Source: Tubulanus polymorphus (Eukaryota; Nemertea; Palaeonemertea; Tubulaniformes; Tubulanidae). Taken from it: a DNA stretch of 64,000 nucleotides. A program made the translations under genes and the position numbers. Of this stretch, positions 11,501 to 22,532 are shown one piece after another; position 1 is the stretch's first letter; every line of letters starts with the position of its first letter. The notes under the pieces are model-generated. The model made no database searches. It was given only the letters and a program-made list of their open reading frames with translations, and was not told the origin of the DNA. The DNA is taken from positions 15,158,001 to 15,222,000 of the forward strand of contig NC_134025.1 in NCBI RefSeq assembly GCF_964204645.1, given 5' to 3'.

Positions 11501-12806
11501 AATCTATGTAAACATTTTCTACAAAGATATATTTTATTATCAAAGTCATTTTCTGATTTAAAAAATAAATCAATTCTTTTAATCCACATATAATGATTCT
11601 CATAATATAATATATCTATAACATCATTTGAATCATAATCTTTTGATAGGTATAAAGGTTCTTATGTATAATGTTAATGTTGTTACCTTTTGTATTTGGT
11701 AATTTGATTAAATCAAATACATTTATTCTTAAATTATTATCTCTTTCTATTTTTGGGATGTTTTTAATTATAACAGGATACTTATCTATCTTATAATTAT
11801 TTTCAAATGGTTTATAATGAGTTAATCTAAAACTATGTGTAATATCTTCTGTTTGGTGTAAACAACTTATTATAGCCCATAGAAAACATTTATCATCTTT
11901 ATTTTGTACATTTATAACAGCATTAGTCTTAAATGGTAGTTTAATATAACTTGATGCTTCAATATCTGGTTCTTTATAATATGATACATTATTTTCATCA
12001 ATTGGTTTTGATTTAGTTAACTTATTATATTTTGTGTTATAAACATGTAAAGTCATAAATATTATTTCATCGAATATTAAACCAGACCCTTCAAAATATT
12101 TCTCTTCTATTTTAGTTTTTACTTCATTATAACATTTATCTAATTTATCATCTATATGTTGTTTAGATATAATATGTTGTGAATGAGAATTTATATTATA
12201 TATTGTTTTATCTTCAGATTTTATGAATTTAACTTTTGATGAAATACTTATTTTAGGATATTCTACGTCTGTAATTATTTTTATTATTTCTTTCATATTT
12301 TCTAAATGTTTTTTATTTTCTTCTAATGTTTTTCCTTTATGAAATTTAAACTCGATAGCTGCTGGACCAATATCACTTTTAAATGCTTCGGTTATCTCTA
12401 TATCTTTTTTATTATCTAATGAATTAATATAATTTCTTACATCTTCCATGTATGGTCTTTTATTGTTTAATTTATTTTTTATGCTTTAAATTGTCTTCTG
12501 TTTCTTATCATTATCTTTATCAAAATAATCTTCACCTAAAATATCATTATTCTTATTTCTAATATGACTTTTAGATTTTAAGTGTTCATTATAATATCTT
12601 TTATCACTGAATGATTGATTACATGTATCACATTTATATGTTTCTTTTTCATTCTTTAATTCTTCTAATTTAGTTTCTAATATATCATCTTTATATTCTA
12701 GTTTCAATTTATTCTCTAAATGTGTTTTAGTTTTATTGTGTCTTGATTTTTGGGATTTATCTATATTGATATTACATGTTGAACAGTAGTACTTATTTGC
12801 TTCCAT
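8516..12806 (-). pseudogene. polB: Family-B DNA polymerase with zinc fingers and HNH/EndoVII-like module, copy 1 (broken)
   Basis: A single gene equivalent to about 1,400 codons starts MEANKYYC at 12806. In order: two C2H2 fingers (CSTC, CDTC), a region with DDKCFLWAIISCLH, a third finger (CRKC...H..C), exonuclease motif I (YGDFES), a Cys/His HNH/endonuclease-VII-like module (CYYC, then RDHDHLNGKFRGAAHENC), exonuclease II-like FHNLSGYDAHL, palm motif A (DANNLYGWAM region), motif B (KLINNAFYGKTCEN) and motif C (YFDTDS). This fits the protein-primed viral/organellar type. Lesions are TAA at 12486-12488, a one-base loss near 11640, a 335-bp foreign insert at 10463-10797, TAA at 10015-10017, TAA near 9834 at the motif A tyrosine, and a one-base loss near 9167. 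The gene is dead. Confidence 0.85.
10463..10797 (-). repeat. Duplicate of the 117-aa gene inserted in polB
   Basis: About 335 bp identical by eye to 7013-7347, in the same orientation. It replaces roughly 120 bp of polymerase between the end of the FHNLSGYDAHLFIKQL segment and SFQFGCLRFIDSYRF, as judged from the uninterrupted copies at 30530-30640 and 42719-42800. It introduces an apparent start (MNITVG), so the downstream polymerase reads as a 260-aa chimera. Confidence 0.85.
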
Positions 12807-12885
12807 TTTAATACTAAATTTTTTATTAAAATTGATTTTAGAAGTTATTCATTTATATTTTATTCATATATATGAATATTTTAAG
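12807..12885 (-). promoter_or_regulatory. Short upstream region between polB start and head palindrome
   Basis: Very AT-rich DNA containing the palindrome ATTCATATATATGAAT at about 12863-12878 and AATTTTTTATTAAA next to the ATG. The same block precedes the polymerase in copy 2 (44776-44854), copy 3 (29858-29903) and the solo end (55335-55579). A promoter role is inferred from position only. The longer iteron-bearing version seen at 17734-18097 is missing here. Confidence 0.4.
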
Positions 12886-12999
12886 AGTAATAGGGAATAA
12901 GTTGTTTCATATCAAAGGTTGAAGGGGCGAGTGAGTAAAAAATAAAAAATAAATTCGAGTTTGCGAGAATTTATTTTTTATTTTTTATGAGCAAACTGT
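12886..12999. repeat. Head palindrome, truncated by Gypsy sequence
   Basis: Begins AGTAATAGGGAATAAGTTGT, the shared outer arm of all heads. The inner stem is an AT-rich inverted repeat (about 12926-12988, AAAATAAATTC facing GAATTTATTTT) of the same kind as the head at 29706-29857. The second outer arm is missing; Gypsy pol begins within a few bases of 13000. Confidence 0.7.
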
Positions 13000-15900
13000 T
13001 TTCGTGAACAAACTGTCAGGACAGACGGACGATCAAAAACACTCACCAAATACTATGAATAATGGATATCTTGAAACGGGTGGCCATAGTGACTTTCCTA
13101 ATGATAAGTATTACTCATTAAATACTGTTAATGAATTATTTCGCACTTGTGATGCTAATTCTATTCTCTCTTTCCATACTAATGTTTGTAGTATCACTAC
13201 TATACCTCCTTGTGGTATTTTGGTGGGTTCTTTTAATGGTGATGAGACTTGTCCGATTTTGCTAGGAACAAATGTTTTGAAGCATGTGCCATCGTTTAAG
13301 TTTTTGTTCTCCCATGAAGAAGAGATACCAAGAACGCGTTTAATGAGAGTTGCTGGGAACAGTGAAATTTTGGTACCGCGAGGAGGCGTGACAACAATTC
13401 CGACTTGTGGTAAGATAGACCCAAAATCGGGGCGTTATATGTTATCAGAGTTAGCAACCCCGTTACCTGGTAATTTGATGGTCGTAGAGAGCGTTATAGA
13501 TACGGATGTTCATTCAGACCAGATCCAAGTTTGTAATATGACACAAAGTGATGTCTGGCTGAAACCAAAAACACCTATAGGAATTTTGGCTCCTGTTGGA
13601 ATTCAAACTTTGCGTATTTCGGATGTCAATGAGAATGGCATTGTTATTGACCATTTGAACACCCTGGCTGATCAGGCTGAGCATGTTTCAGATAAAGAGA
13701 TTTCTCCTGCTATTGTTAAACAGATTAATGACATATTTATTGACTTTCCAGGGACTGAAGCTGAAAAACAGGAAGGTCTTGAATTGTTTCGTAAGAATTT
13801 TGAGGTCTTTGCTGAGGGTGAATTAGATCTCGGCTACACTGATCTGGTTGAACACCACATTACTCTTACTGATGATAAACCATTGGTCCAGCCATTTAGA
13901 CGTATTCCCCCAAATGTATATCACGAATTATTGGATCATTTGCAGGTATTACAAGATCGTTCAATTATACGGCCTAGTGAGAGCCCTTATGCAAGTCCTA
14001 TTGTGATCGTTCGTAAGAAAATTACGGGTGCCATTAGTCTCAGTGTAGATTTTAGACTTTTGAATTCATACACTGTTCGTGATTCCTTTCCTTTGCCTCG
14101 TATTGGGGAAGCATTGGATGCTTTATTAGGGTCTCAGTGGTACTCCTGTATGGATCTCCAGAGTGCATACCATCGAATGAAAATGGCTGAGGAAGATATT
14201 CCTAAAACAGCATTTACAACCCCTATGGGACTTTATGAATATTTGCGTTTGCCATTCGGGTTACGGAACGCTCCGAGTAACTTTTTTAAAGACTCATGCA
14301 GTAAGCATTTAAAGATGCTATATATAAATGTGTTTTAATCTATATAGACGATATAATTTGCTATTCTAGGACGATGGGGGAGCACCTTCACCGACTAGAT
14401 ATTGTATTTCAAACTTTGAAAAAACACGGATTGAAATCGGAATTGAAAAAGTGCCAGTTCTTTAAAAAGAAAGTAATTTATCTGGGGTATGAGATCTCAG
14501 GTGAAGGTATGAGACCCGATCCCGGGAAGATAGCTGTTAATAGAGACTGGCCGGTTCCTACCACGTTAAAAGAATTGAAATCATTTCTGGGTATGGCGAG
14601 TTGGCACCGTAGATTTGTCCCGAATTTTGCACAGACTGCACGTCCTCTTCATGATCTAGTTTCCAAAGTAGGGCCAGCTACTAGATTCAAGTCGAAAAGT
14701 GTGTCTATTGGTGAATGTTGGGATGAAAACTGTCAATCTGCTTTTGGTGGGGTTAAAAAATTGTTTGGAAATGCCTGCCTGCTTTCTTTTGCAGATTATA
14801 CTTTGCCGTTCACAGTAGAAATTGATGCCTCGCAGATAGGGTTAGGGGCCATTTTGACGCAGCAAAGGGACGGTAAAAGATGTGTGATAGCTTATCAGGA
14901 AATCTGAGCGAAATATGAGCAATTACTCTAGTAAAAAGCTGGAATTGTTAGCTTTGAGATGGGCAGTTGCTGTTCAATTCCGAGACTATTTGTTAGGGTC
15001 GAAATTCACTGTACTAACAGATAGCAATCCTCTTTGCTATATTTTTACTAGGAAAAAGCTTCCTGCTTTAGAGCAGCGATGTGTTAATGATCTGGCTTCT
15101 TTTGACTTTGTGATCAATTATTTGTCTGGTGGACGTAATGTTGCTGCAGACTCGCTTTTTAGATTGAATCAGGACTCTGAGACGGAGGATGAAGATGATA
15201 ATGAATACAGTGCTATGAGCATTTGAGTCATTATTCTGAAAGAACATATATTCCATCTTATTTCAGACATAACTACGAAAGTGGAGATGTGGTGGAGGCT
15301 AAAATTCGGGCACTTTGTACTAAACTGGATGACAGATACTTCTTTTCTTCTAGATTGTCGGAAGTTGCGGAAGCGCAATATATTGATCCGGTCATCCGAG
15401 TTATTAAATCTTATGTTGCAGGTATGACTACGGATCGTGGAACATTTTCAAAAGCTCAGAAAATTTCATTTCGTGAGCATAAGAGATTAATTATTGTAAA
15501 TAATGTGTTGTACATGAAATGCGTATTGCAGGGATCTGAGGTTTTCCAATTAGTAGTCCCTGAATCTTTTAAGATTAAAGCAATGAATGCTGTGCATGAC
15601 TGCATGGGTCATCAAGGTATTACACGCACAGAGCAGTTGCTTAGAGAAAGGTTTCATTGGAAAAATCTTGCCTCTGATGTTGTTACTTCTGTAACTAATT
15701 GTAAACGCTGTTTGTTAGCGAAAAATGCTTCTAAAGTGCGAACACCATTGGGCAGAGTAAGAGCGAATCACCCTCTAGAGGTTGTGTCTATCGATTATAC
15801 TGTATTGGAAATGGCCTCTTGTGGTGAGGAAAATGTGTTAGTAATAACTGATGTTTATACTAAATTTACTGTTGCAGTTCCAACTAAAGATCAGAAGGCG

Positions 15901-17339
15901 GATACTGTCGCGAAAGCGCTAATTAATAGTTGGTTTCAAGTGTATGGGGTGCCCTAGCGAATCCATAGTGATCAAGGTAGAAACTTTGAGAGTAAGATTG
16001 TTGCTGCCTTATGTACGATTTTTGGGGTGGCGAAGTCAAGGACAACCCCGTATCACCCTGAGGGTAACGCTCAGGTTGAGCGATTTAATTCGACGCTTCA
16101 TAACTTATTGAAAACGTTGGAGTGAACAGAAACGTCACTGGCCTAAATTTCTACCTGAGTTGGTTTACTTTTACAATGTGACGCCACATCGTACTACTGG
16201 TTTTTCTCCATAGTTTATGATGTTTGGTCGTAGGCCGCAGCTGCCGTTAGAATATCTTCTAGGTACTGTTTACTCATATGACTTCCAAGGTCAATGGCTT
16301 GAGGAACATCAAAAACGTTTGAAGTATATTTGTCAAATGTCGATGGAGAAATCTGATAGAGAGGCTGCCAAACGTAAGCATGTATATGATCAAGATGTTA
16401 AACATAATCACTCTCTTTCTGTAGGTAGTTTAGTGTTTCGTCGGAAGCGATATGAAGGTCGTCATAAGATTCAAGACCCATTTGATGATGCTCTATATAG
16501 AGTGATCAGTTGTCTGAGTGAAAATGTGTATGAAATCGAAAATCTGTCCGATTCTGGGGATGTGAAAATCGTTAATAGGAACGACTTGAAACTTATTCCG
16601 GATAAACTGGCAGTGGAGTTATCCAGTTCAACTTTACCTATTGTTGATGTAGATTCTATTTCAGATGAGTCATCAGATGAATCGGATTCAGATTTTGATT
16701 ACGATTTTGTCAATGTGGACATAACATGTAAAAATGCTGGCGAAACTGGGGTACGTTCTTCAAGTAGAATCAATGCTAGAAAACGTTCAAACCCGTATAA
16801 TTTACCGAGATCAGCTCGCTTGTAAATGTTTACTCTAAATGTATGTGGATTGTTTTTTCCTCGTACATTATTATTCAACTTGTGGATTATTTTGTATTTG
16901 ATAAAATTGATTTGTTATTTTGTTATTTCAAGGAAAATTTTGGTACGGATTGTCAGGATTTGGCACGAGTGGAACCACGTTGTGGGCGTGAGTGTGGTAT
17001 TATGGAAAATACCCATTAACCAATACAGTTTATATTTCAGATTTCCCCTTTCAGTCTATCATAATGCATGTACGTGTTGCTAGCATGTCTGTAACCTTAT
17101 AACCATGTTTTTCACACTTCCTGCACCAGCAATTCCAATTGATACAAAAACCTATATATCTAACCCGCACATACCAGTGTTGCGCATTCATTCATAGACT
17201 CTAGCACGGCAGGAACAAGTGTCTGTGCATTTACTGGTGAGTTTTACGTTATACTTCGAATTTGTCAATTTTGTCTCCAGTTTATTTTCCTGTGGCATAG
17301 GTGGCAAAGCTTTATATGTTCTTCGTGGGTATAGCTAAA
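13000..17339 (+). mobile_element. Ty3/Gypsy-type retrotransposon fragment, 5'-truncated
   Basis: The pol gene is described separately. No gag, no 5' LTR and only the tail of the protease are present. The stretch 16826-17339 has no real gene. It contains a TATA-like CCTATATATCTA near 17150 and could be the remains of a 3' LTR, but with no 5' LTR this cannot be tested here. Base composition is clearly less AT-rich than the virus-like DNA on both sides. It is wedged between two head palindromes (12886 and 17340). Confidence 0.85.
13004..16825 (+). pseudogene. pol: Gypsy-type pol: protease tail, RT, RNase H, integrase (broken)
   Basis: Order of parts: protease C terminus (ILLGTNVL near 13258), reverse transcriptase (SPYASPIVIVRKK; catalytic YIDD at about 14340, just after a frameshift), thumb (FLGMASWHRRFVPNFAQ), RNase H (FTVEIDASQIGLGAIL; LTDSNPL), integrase zinc finger (HDCMGHQG...CKRC), and the integrase D,D,E core seen as SIDYT, HSDQG and [10 protein letters not shown]-terminal part (MFGRRPQLPLEYLLG) and an acidic Ser/Asp tail follow. 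Frameshifts near 14320, 14907, 15225 and 16122, and stops at 15955 and near 16212, show it is inactive. Domain order RT-RH-IN is typical of Ty3/Gypsy. Confidence 0.9.
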
Positions 17340-17733
17340 AGTAATAGGGAATATGTTGTTTCAGATCAAAGGTCGAACGGTCGAGTTCATTAAAAACAAA
17401 ACATTAAAAGTAATTTAAAACTATAATATATTTTCATAACCGTGTGCATTTTATATTAAAACTAAATATTTATTCTAAGATATCAATAATTTAAAAAGCA
17501 TATTGTATTTAATCAATTGGTCGCTCCACTTCGCTACCGCTCCGCTCCGCGACCAATTGATTTATTTACAATACACACATTCATATAATCAAATATATTC
17601 AAATAATAATAATATTCAACTGAAATACACACGGTTATGAAAATATATTATAGTTTTAAATTACTTTTAATATTTGTTATTAATGAACTCGACCATTCAA
17701 CCTTTAACCTGAAACAACATATTCCCTATTACT
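17340..17733. repeat. Head palindrome (394 bp), left end of arm-B unit
   Basis: The outer arms AGTAATAGGGAATATGTTGT and its complement are inverted. Inside are further inverted arms with ACACGGTTATGAAAATATAT. The centre is a GC-rich palindrome around CAATTGGTCGCTCCACTTCG and its mirror (about 17516-17560). The left flank is the Gypsy 3' end; the right flank continues as CTTAAAATATTCAT, the element side. Close relatives lie at 21723-22105, 24469-24851 and 44855-45258. Confidence 0.9.
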
Positions 17734-18097
17734 CTTAAAATATTCATATACATGAATAAAATATAAATGAATAACATATAAATTGATAGATTATTCAATA
17801 TAAAAGTGTGAGTAAAGTGTTAGTAAAAAAGTAACGAGTAATTAACGAGCTCTTATAAATAGATATATAGATATATTTTAAACATATTTCAATATTTATA
17901 TTTGGTATGAGTTAGATTTTTAAACATTAAAAGTGTTAGTAAAGTGTGATTTATATGTGTTAAATTCTTATTTTCAATATAAAAAGTAACGAGTAATTAA
18001 CGAGTGAAATAATTCATATTTAAAACAGTGATTATTTATATTTATATGCGTTAAATTATTATTTTATGTTTAAAAGTAACGAGTAATTAACGAGTTG
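17734..18097 (+). promoter_or_regulatory. Iteron-like upstream region of arm B
   Basis: The 20-mer AGTAACGAGTAATTAACGAG occurs three times in direct orientation (near 17831, 17986 and 18076), each followed by a short AT-rich stretch. A second motif, GTGTTAGTAAAGTGTGA, also recurs. The last iteron ends about 2 bp before the ATG at 18098. The same region occurs inverted beside the heads at 21723 and 24469. Repeated motifs between a terminal palindrome and a gene suggest an origin or promoter; this is inference. Confidence 0.55.
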
Positions 18098-18697
18098 ATG
18101 AAAATATCAATTTTAATAACAAAATTACTTATAAATATGAATGAACAGATACTACATTTCAAAGATATCGATTTAAATGAATTAGAAAAATATTTTACAA
18201 TCAAAAATTTCATTCCTATTAAAGATTTGTTTAAAACTGCGCGTCTTCGTTTTCAAGTGAAAAATATTACTGAATTAGTGTTTAAAAATCATTATCTGAT
18301 AATAGAGTTATCGAATGATAAAGATAAATTCTTATTCAATACAATAATTCCAAAATTCACAACATTTGATGGAATAGATAAACATTTAATGATTACAGAT
18401 GAAATGCAATCACTTTTTAATAATGAAAATTCACATAAAACATTATTTTTACACTAACGTTATTGCCCATTCAGAGAATGCTATGTTATGTTTTTCAGAT
18501 TACAAGAAAAGAGATTTATCCCTGACATTCCAAATGAAAAATCAAATAAAGATGTTGGAATTCAATGTAATTTAGATAATGAAATTGTTGCGCCTAAATA
18601 TAATCCTAATGAAAGCGTTTTATGTAATTGTGGAAAATATTATACTCGAAGCAATAAATCACACCATCTTAAATCAAAATATCATAAAACATATTGA
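18098..18697 (+). pseudogene. Arm-B protein with C-terminal zinc finger (one nonsense codon)
   Basis: One frame runs from the ATG at 18098 (an alternative ATG is at 18137) to a stop at 18697, broken by TAA at 18455-18457. The N-terminal part is hydrophilic (NEQILHFKDIDLNELEKYF) and I do not recognise it. After the stop come a Cys-containing stretch and a finger at 18626-18685 (CNCGKYYTRSNKSHHLKSKY, then H). The last two codons coincide with the start of a polymerase fragment at 18689, so the natural C terminus may be lost. No counterpart is seen in copies 1 to 3. Confidence 0.55.
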
Positions 18698-18787
18698 AGA
18701 TAAAAACTAATAACATAACCGATGATTTAAAAACATTAAAACATCATTTTGATTTCAGTAACTATCCTAAAGATCATGAATTGTTTG
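18689..18787 (+). pseudogene. Fragment of virus-like polB inside arm B
   Basis: About 99 bp nearly identical to 32021-32118 of copy 3. It encodes the polymerase stretch just after motif C, ending around the codons for KDHELF. It is fused upstream to the zinc-finger ORF and downstream to a 24-bp minisatellite. Confidence 0.75.
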
Positions 18788-19300
18788 GCATGAAATGATA
18801 AATTGTTTGACAGTTGAAATGATAAATTGTTTGACAGTTAAAATGATAAATTGTTTGACAGTTGAAATGATAAATTATTCGACTGTTGAAATGATAAGAC
18901 AGTTGAAATGATAAATTGTTTGACAGTTGAAATGATAAATTGTTTGACAGTTGAAATGATAAATTGTTTGACAGCTGAAATGATAAATTGTTTGACAGTT
19001 GAAATGATAAATTGTTTGACAGTTGAAATGATAATTTGTTTGACAGTTGAAATGATAAATTGTTTGACAGTTGAAATGATAAATTGTTTGACAGTTGAAA
19101 TGATAAGACGGCTGAAATGATAAATTGTTTGACAGTTGAAATGATAAATTGTTTGACAGTTGAAATGTTAAATTGTTTGACAGTTGAAATGATAAATTGT
19201 TTGACAGTTGAAATGATAAATTGTTTGACAGTTGAAATGATAAATTGTTTGACAGTTGAAATGATAAATTGTTTGACAGTTGAAATGTTAAATTGTTTGG
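18781..19300 (+). repeat. 24-bp minisatellite, about 20 units
   Basis: Tandem units of 24 bp, each containing TTGTTTGACAGTTGAAATGA, with a few variants (for example GACAGCTG, and GATAAGAC replacing part of a unit). Because 24 is divisible by three, it stays open and would encode MINCLTVE repeats; I see no reason to call that a gene. The first unit blends into polymerase sequence (GAATTGTTT followed by an ATGATA-like stretch), suggesting the array grew from it. Confidence 0.9.
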
Positions 19301-19422
19301 CCGTAAATTTAATTGTTATTTGATTTAATCATTTAAAAGTTTATATTTTTAAAATGATTATAAAATATTTAATTAAAAACTAGCAAATATTTTATGAACT
19401 GTTTAATTTTTCTCTTAAATAA

Positions 19423-19641
19423 ATGGATGGTTTCATTCCAACTGGGAAAAGTGATTTAAAACATTATTGAGTTGCTGGAGGTTTAACATTAGCAGCATTA
19501 TATTTTTACTATGAGAATATTTCAAAAGATTTGATGAATGAAAATAATAAATTGAGTAAAAAATTAAAGAAGTTAAATGGAAACAATCACAGAAATAAAA
19601 AGAATAAAAAAGTTAATTTAGAAAATGATTTAGAGGATTAA
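19423..19641 (+). pseudogene. Small arm-B membrane protein (one nonsense codon)
   Basis: Frame of 73 codons with an ATG at 19423 and TAA at 19639-19641. A TGA at 19468-19470 (codon 16) breaks it. After the break is a hydrophobic stretch VAGGLTLAALYFYY, then a Lys/Asn-rich charged tail ending in LENDLED. Layout of N-terminal anchor plus basic tail resembles the other small membrane proteins of the element, but no homologue is seen in this window. Confidence 0.45.
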
Positions 19642-19679
19642 AACAGCATCTTTTAATTTCATATATTTTGACTATAAAA

Positions 19680-19982
19680 ATGAGTGAAAATATATTAAAC
19701 TTATTACATCTAATATATAAAAATCAACAGAATATTAAATCAATTATTATGCTTACAGGTTTATTTTCTTTTTCAATTTATAGTATAAAACAGTTGTTAG
19801 AATTTTATGATTCTTGTAAAATTAGATATACAGAATTGAAAGAAAACATAAATTATCTATCAGATCGAATAAATAATATTAAATGCTGTGAAATATGTAA
19901 TAAAATATATAAAAATAAAAAATCATTAAGGAATCACACGTATATTCATGAGCTTAACAATAAACTGTATAATTCAAATTAA
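19680..19982 (+). CDS. Arm-B membrane protein with C2H2 finger
   Basis: 100-aa protein starting MSENILNLL (ATG at 19680). A hydrophobic segment lies at about residues 22-38 (SIIMLTGLFSFSIYSIK), followed by a short coiled coil and a C-terminal C2H2 finger (CEICNKIYKNKKSLRNHTYI plus H). Fusion of a membrane segment and a finger in so small a protein is unusual. It is the last gene before the tail palindrome, the same relative position as the C2H2 gene in copy 1. Function unknown. Confidence 0.6.
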   Translation: MSENILNLLHLIYKNQQNIKSIIMLTGLFSFSIYSIKQLLEFYDSCKIRYTELKENINYLSDRINNIKCCEICNKIYKNKKSLRNHTYIHELNNKLYNSN

Positions 19983-20002
19983 GATATATAATATTTAGAT
20001 TA

Positions 20003-20700
20003 ATACCCCCTTATGTCTTCATTGTCTTTAGTAGGCTTAGTACTTTTAGTACATAAAGAATAAATCTTTATTTTATTTGTAGTTGAAAAAAATAGAACTA
20101 CTAAACTACTAAGGAGATAAAGACCCAGTTTAAATAATAATATTTATTTATCACATAGATTTATGATATATTATTGTTTCAAAATAATAAATATCATAGA
20201 TTTATTAAATATTACTGTTTCAGTAATGATAAATCTTTGTCTTTATTGTCTTTAGTAGTTTAGTAGTTTTGAAAATAATTTTATTCAGTAGGAATAATAT
20301 AAATATTTATTCTTTATGTACTAAAAGTACATAAAGTACTAAAGACAATAAAGACACAAACCAACCAACACACATAGATTCATCATATATATTTGATTCA
20401 GTAATAAATATCATATATTTATTATATAAATTTGATTCAATAATGATAAATATAGTATTTATTTATCTCACAGATTTATTATATATTACTGTTTCAATAA
20501 TGATAAATATCATAGATTTATTACATATTACTTTTTCAGTAATAATATTTATTCATCTCACAGATTTATTATAAATGTTTTTATTTTTTTTTTTCTAAGT
20601 ACTAATGAAATAAAGATTTATTCGTTATGTACTAAAATTACTAAAAGTACTAAAGACATAAAGACGCAAGGGGTATTATATTCATATTCATATTTATTTT
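20003..20700. repeat. Tail palindrome linking arm B to an arm-A-like flank
   Basis: Starts as the inverted match of 410-485 and ends (about 20590-20700, AAGGGGTATTATATTCATAT) in the same orientation as the copy 1 tail next to its C2H2 gene. Between them are several foldbacks, for example GTCTTTATTGTCTTTAGTAG at 20229 facing its complement at 20335-20354. It therefore looks like a complete tail with an arm-B side and an arm-A side. The arm-A genes are missing beyond it. Confidence 0.75.
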
Positions 20701-21722
20701 TATATCAAATAAAAGAGGCACATTTTCATATTCTTTAGCCAATATATTTTATATATTCAGCTAATATATTTTATATTTCCAACACTGGAAAAGTATAAAT
20801 CATATTCAATTATATATTTACTTTTATCATTAATAAAAGAGGATTACAATGAATCCGCTTGATTGTTTAACTGTTTAAGTATTAAATTGTGTACATTGTA
20901 TATTCATAAACTAAATGAAATAAATCACGAATAAGATTTTTAAATTAGCTGAAATGTATGAAATATTGTATGAAATATTAGTTAATTGAAAAGGGGGGTT
21001 GAGGTATCAATGTATTAAATACGTATTAATGTATTAAATACATATATTATGCTTTATCTTTTAAATTCAAGTCACAGAAGTAATTTATGTTTTAATTTAT
21101 TCAAATATGTTGTTAAATTTCTTTACATAAACTAAAATAATACAAGATGATACTAACTTATTCAAGGTAAAGTTTTTCTAGTATTATTCTAGTCAAATGT
21201 AAAGAAATGTAAAGTAAACAAGAATTGAATAGATTCAATAAGAATTATAATAGGTTTCTTTAACTTTAACTAAATAATACTAGCTTATTCAATTGTATTG
21301 TTTTTCTAATGTTTTTTATTCAATTCTTGTTTACTTTACATTTCTTTACATTTGACTAGAATAAAACGCATATAAATATAAATAATCACTGTTTTAAATA
21401 TGAATTATTTCACTCGTTAATTACTCGTTACTTTTTATATTGAAAATAAGAATTTAACGCATATAAATATAAATATTCAATGATTTATATATGAATTATT
21501 TCAATCACACTTTACTAACACTTTTAATGTTTAAAAATCTAACTCATACCAAATATAAATATTGAAATATGTTTAAAATATATCTATATATCTATTTATA
21601 AGAGCTCGTTAATTACTCGTTACTTTTTTACTAACACTTTACTCACACTTTTATATTGAATAATCTATCAATTTATATATGTTATTCATTTATATTTTAT
21701 TCATGTATATGAATATTTTAAG

Positions 21723-22105
21723 AGTAATAGGGAATATGTTGTTTCAGGTTAAAGGTTGAATGGTCGAGTCCATTAATAACAAATATTAAAAGTAATTTAA
21801 AACTATAATATATTTTCATAACCGTGTGTATTTCAGTTGAATATTATTATTATTTGAATATATTTGATTATATGAATGTGTGTATTGTAAATAAATCAAT
21901 TGGTGGCGGAGCGGGGCGGTAGCGAAGTTGAGCGACCAATTGATTTAATACAATATGCTTTTTAAATTATTGATATCTTAGAATAAATATTTAGTTTTAA
22001 TATAAAATGCACACGGTTATGAAAATATATTATGGTTTTAAATTACTTTTATGGTTTTAAATTACCGTTCGACCTTTGATCTGAAGCAACATATTCCCTA
22101 TTACT
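21723..22105. repeat. Head palindrome, right end of arm-B unit
   Basis: The left arm follows GAATATTTTAAG (element side). The right arm ends CCCTATTACT and is followed by GCTAAATAATATAGC, which is not element sequence. The GC-rich centre is the same as in 17340-17733. Together with 17340 it brackets the arm-B unit. Confidence 0.85.
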
Positions 22106-22532
22106 GCTAAATAATATAGCATTTCCATGTTGAATGATATAAGTTTTTTAACTTAATATAGATTCAATAGATTTTCCTTAACAGTGATTGATATTGTTTT
22201 GAGAGTTAATTAATTATAGTGTACTTATTATTCAATTCATTTTGAGATAGTTGCATTAATGAATTAATATACTTTATGTTTTATGCAAATGTTAAGATAT
22301 ATTTTTTTATATTTTGTAGACCTTGCTAGTTGATAACTACTATAGTTGCCAGTCACATTTCCGATAGTTCCGATGGTTTATTGAAATTCGCTAAATGTAA
22401 ACCAACTGGTACTTAAATAAACTGTTCATCCGCACCAATAGTCTGTTTAGCTGATGTGCCTGGGACAGGTTTTCTTCCCCTCCGGACCTTAACCCCTGCA
22501 TACCACAATATCTCGACTTGAAGGGACATTAA

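Noticed and set aside
18781-19300. Possible CRISPR array
   Set aside because: Units are contiguous, with no unique spacers, in eukaryotic DNA.
18908-19323. Plus-strand frames with MINCLTVE repeats
   Set aside because: They are the 24-bp minisatellite read in a three-base phase, with no independent start context or homology.
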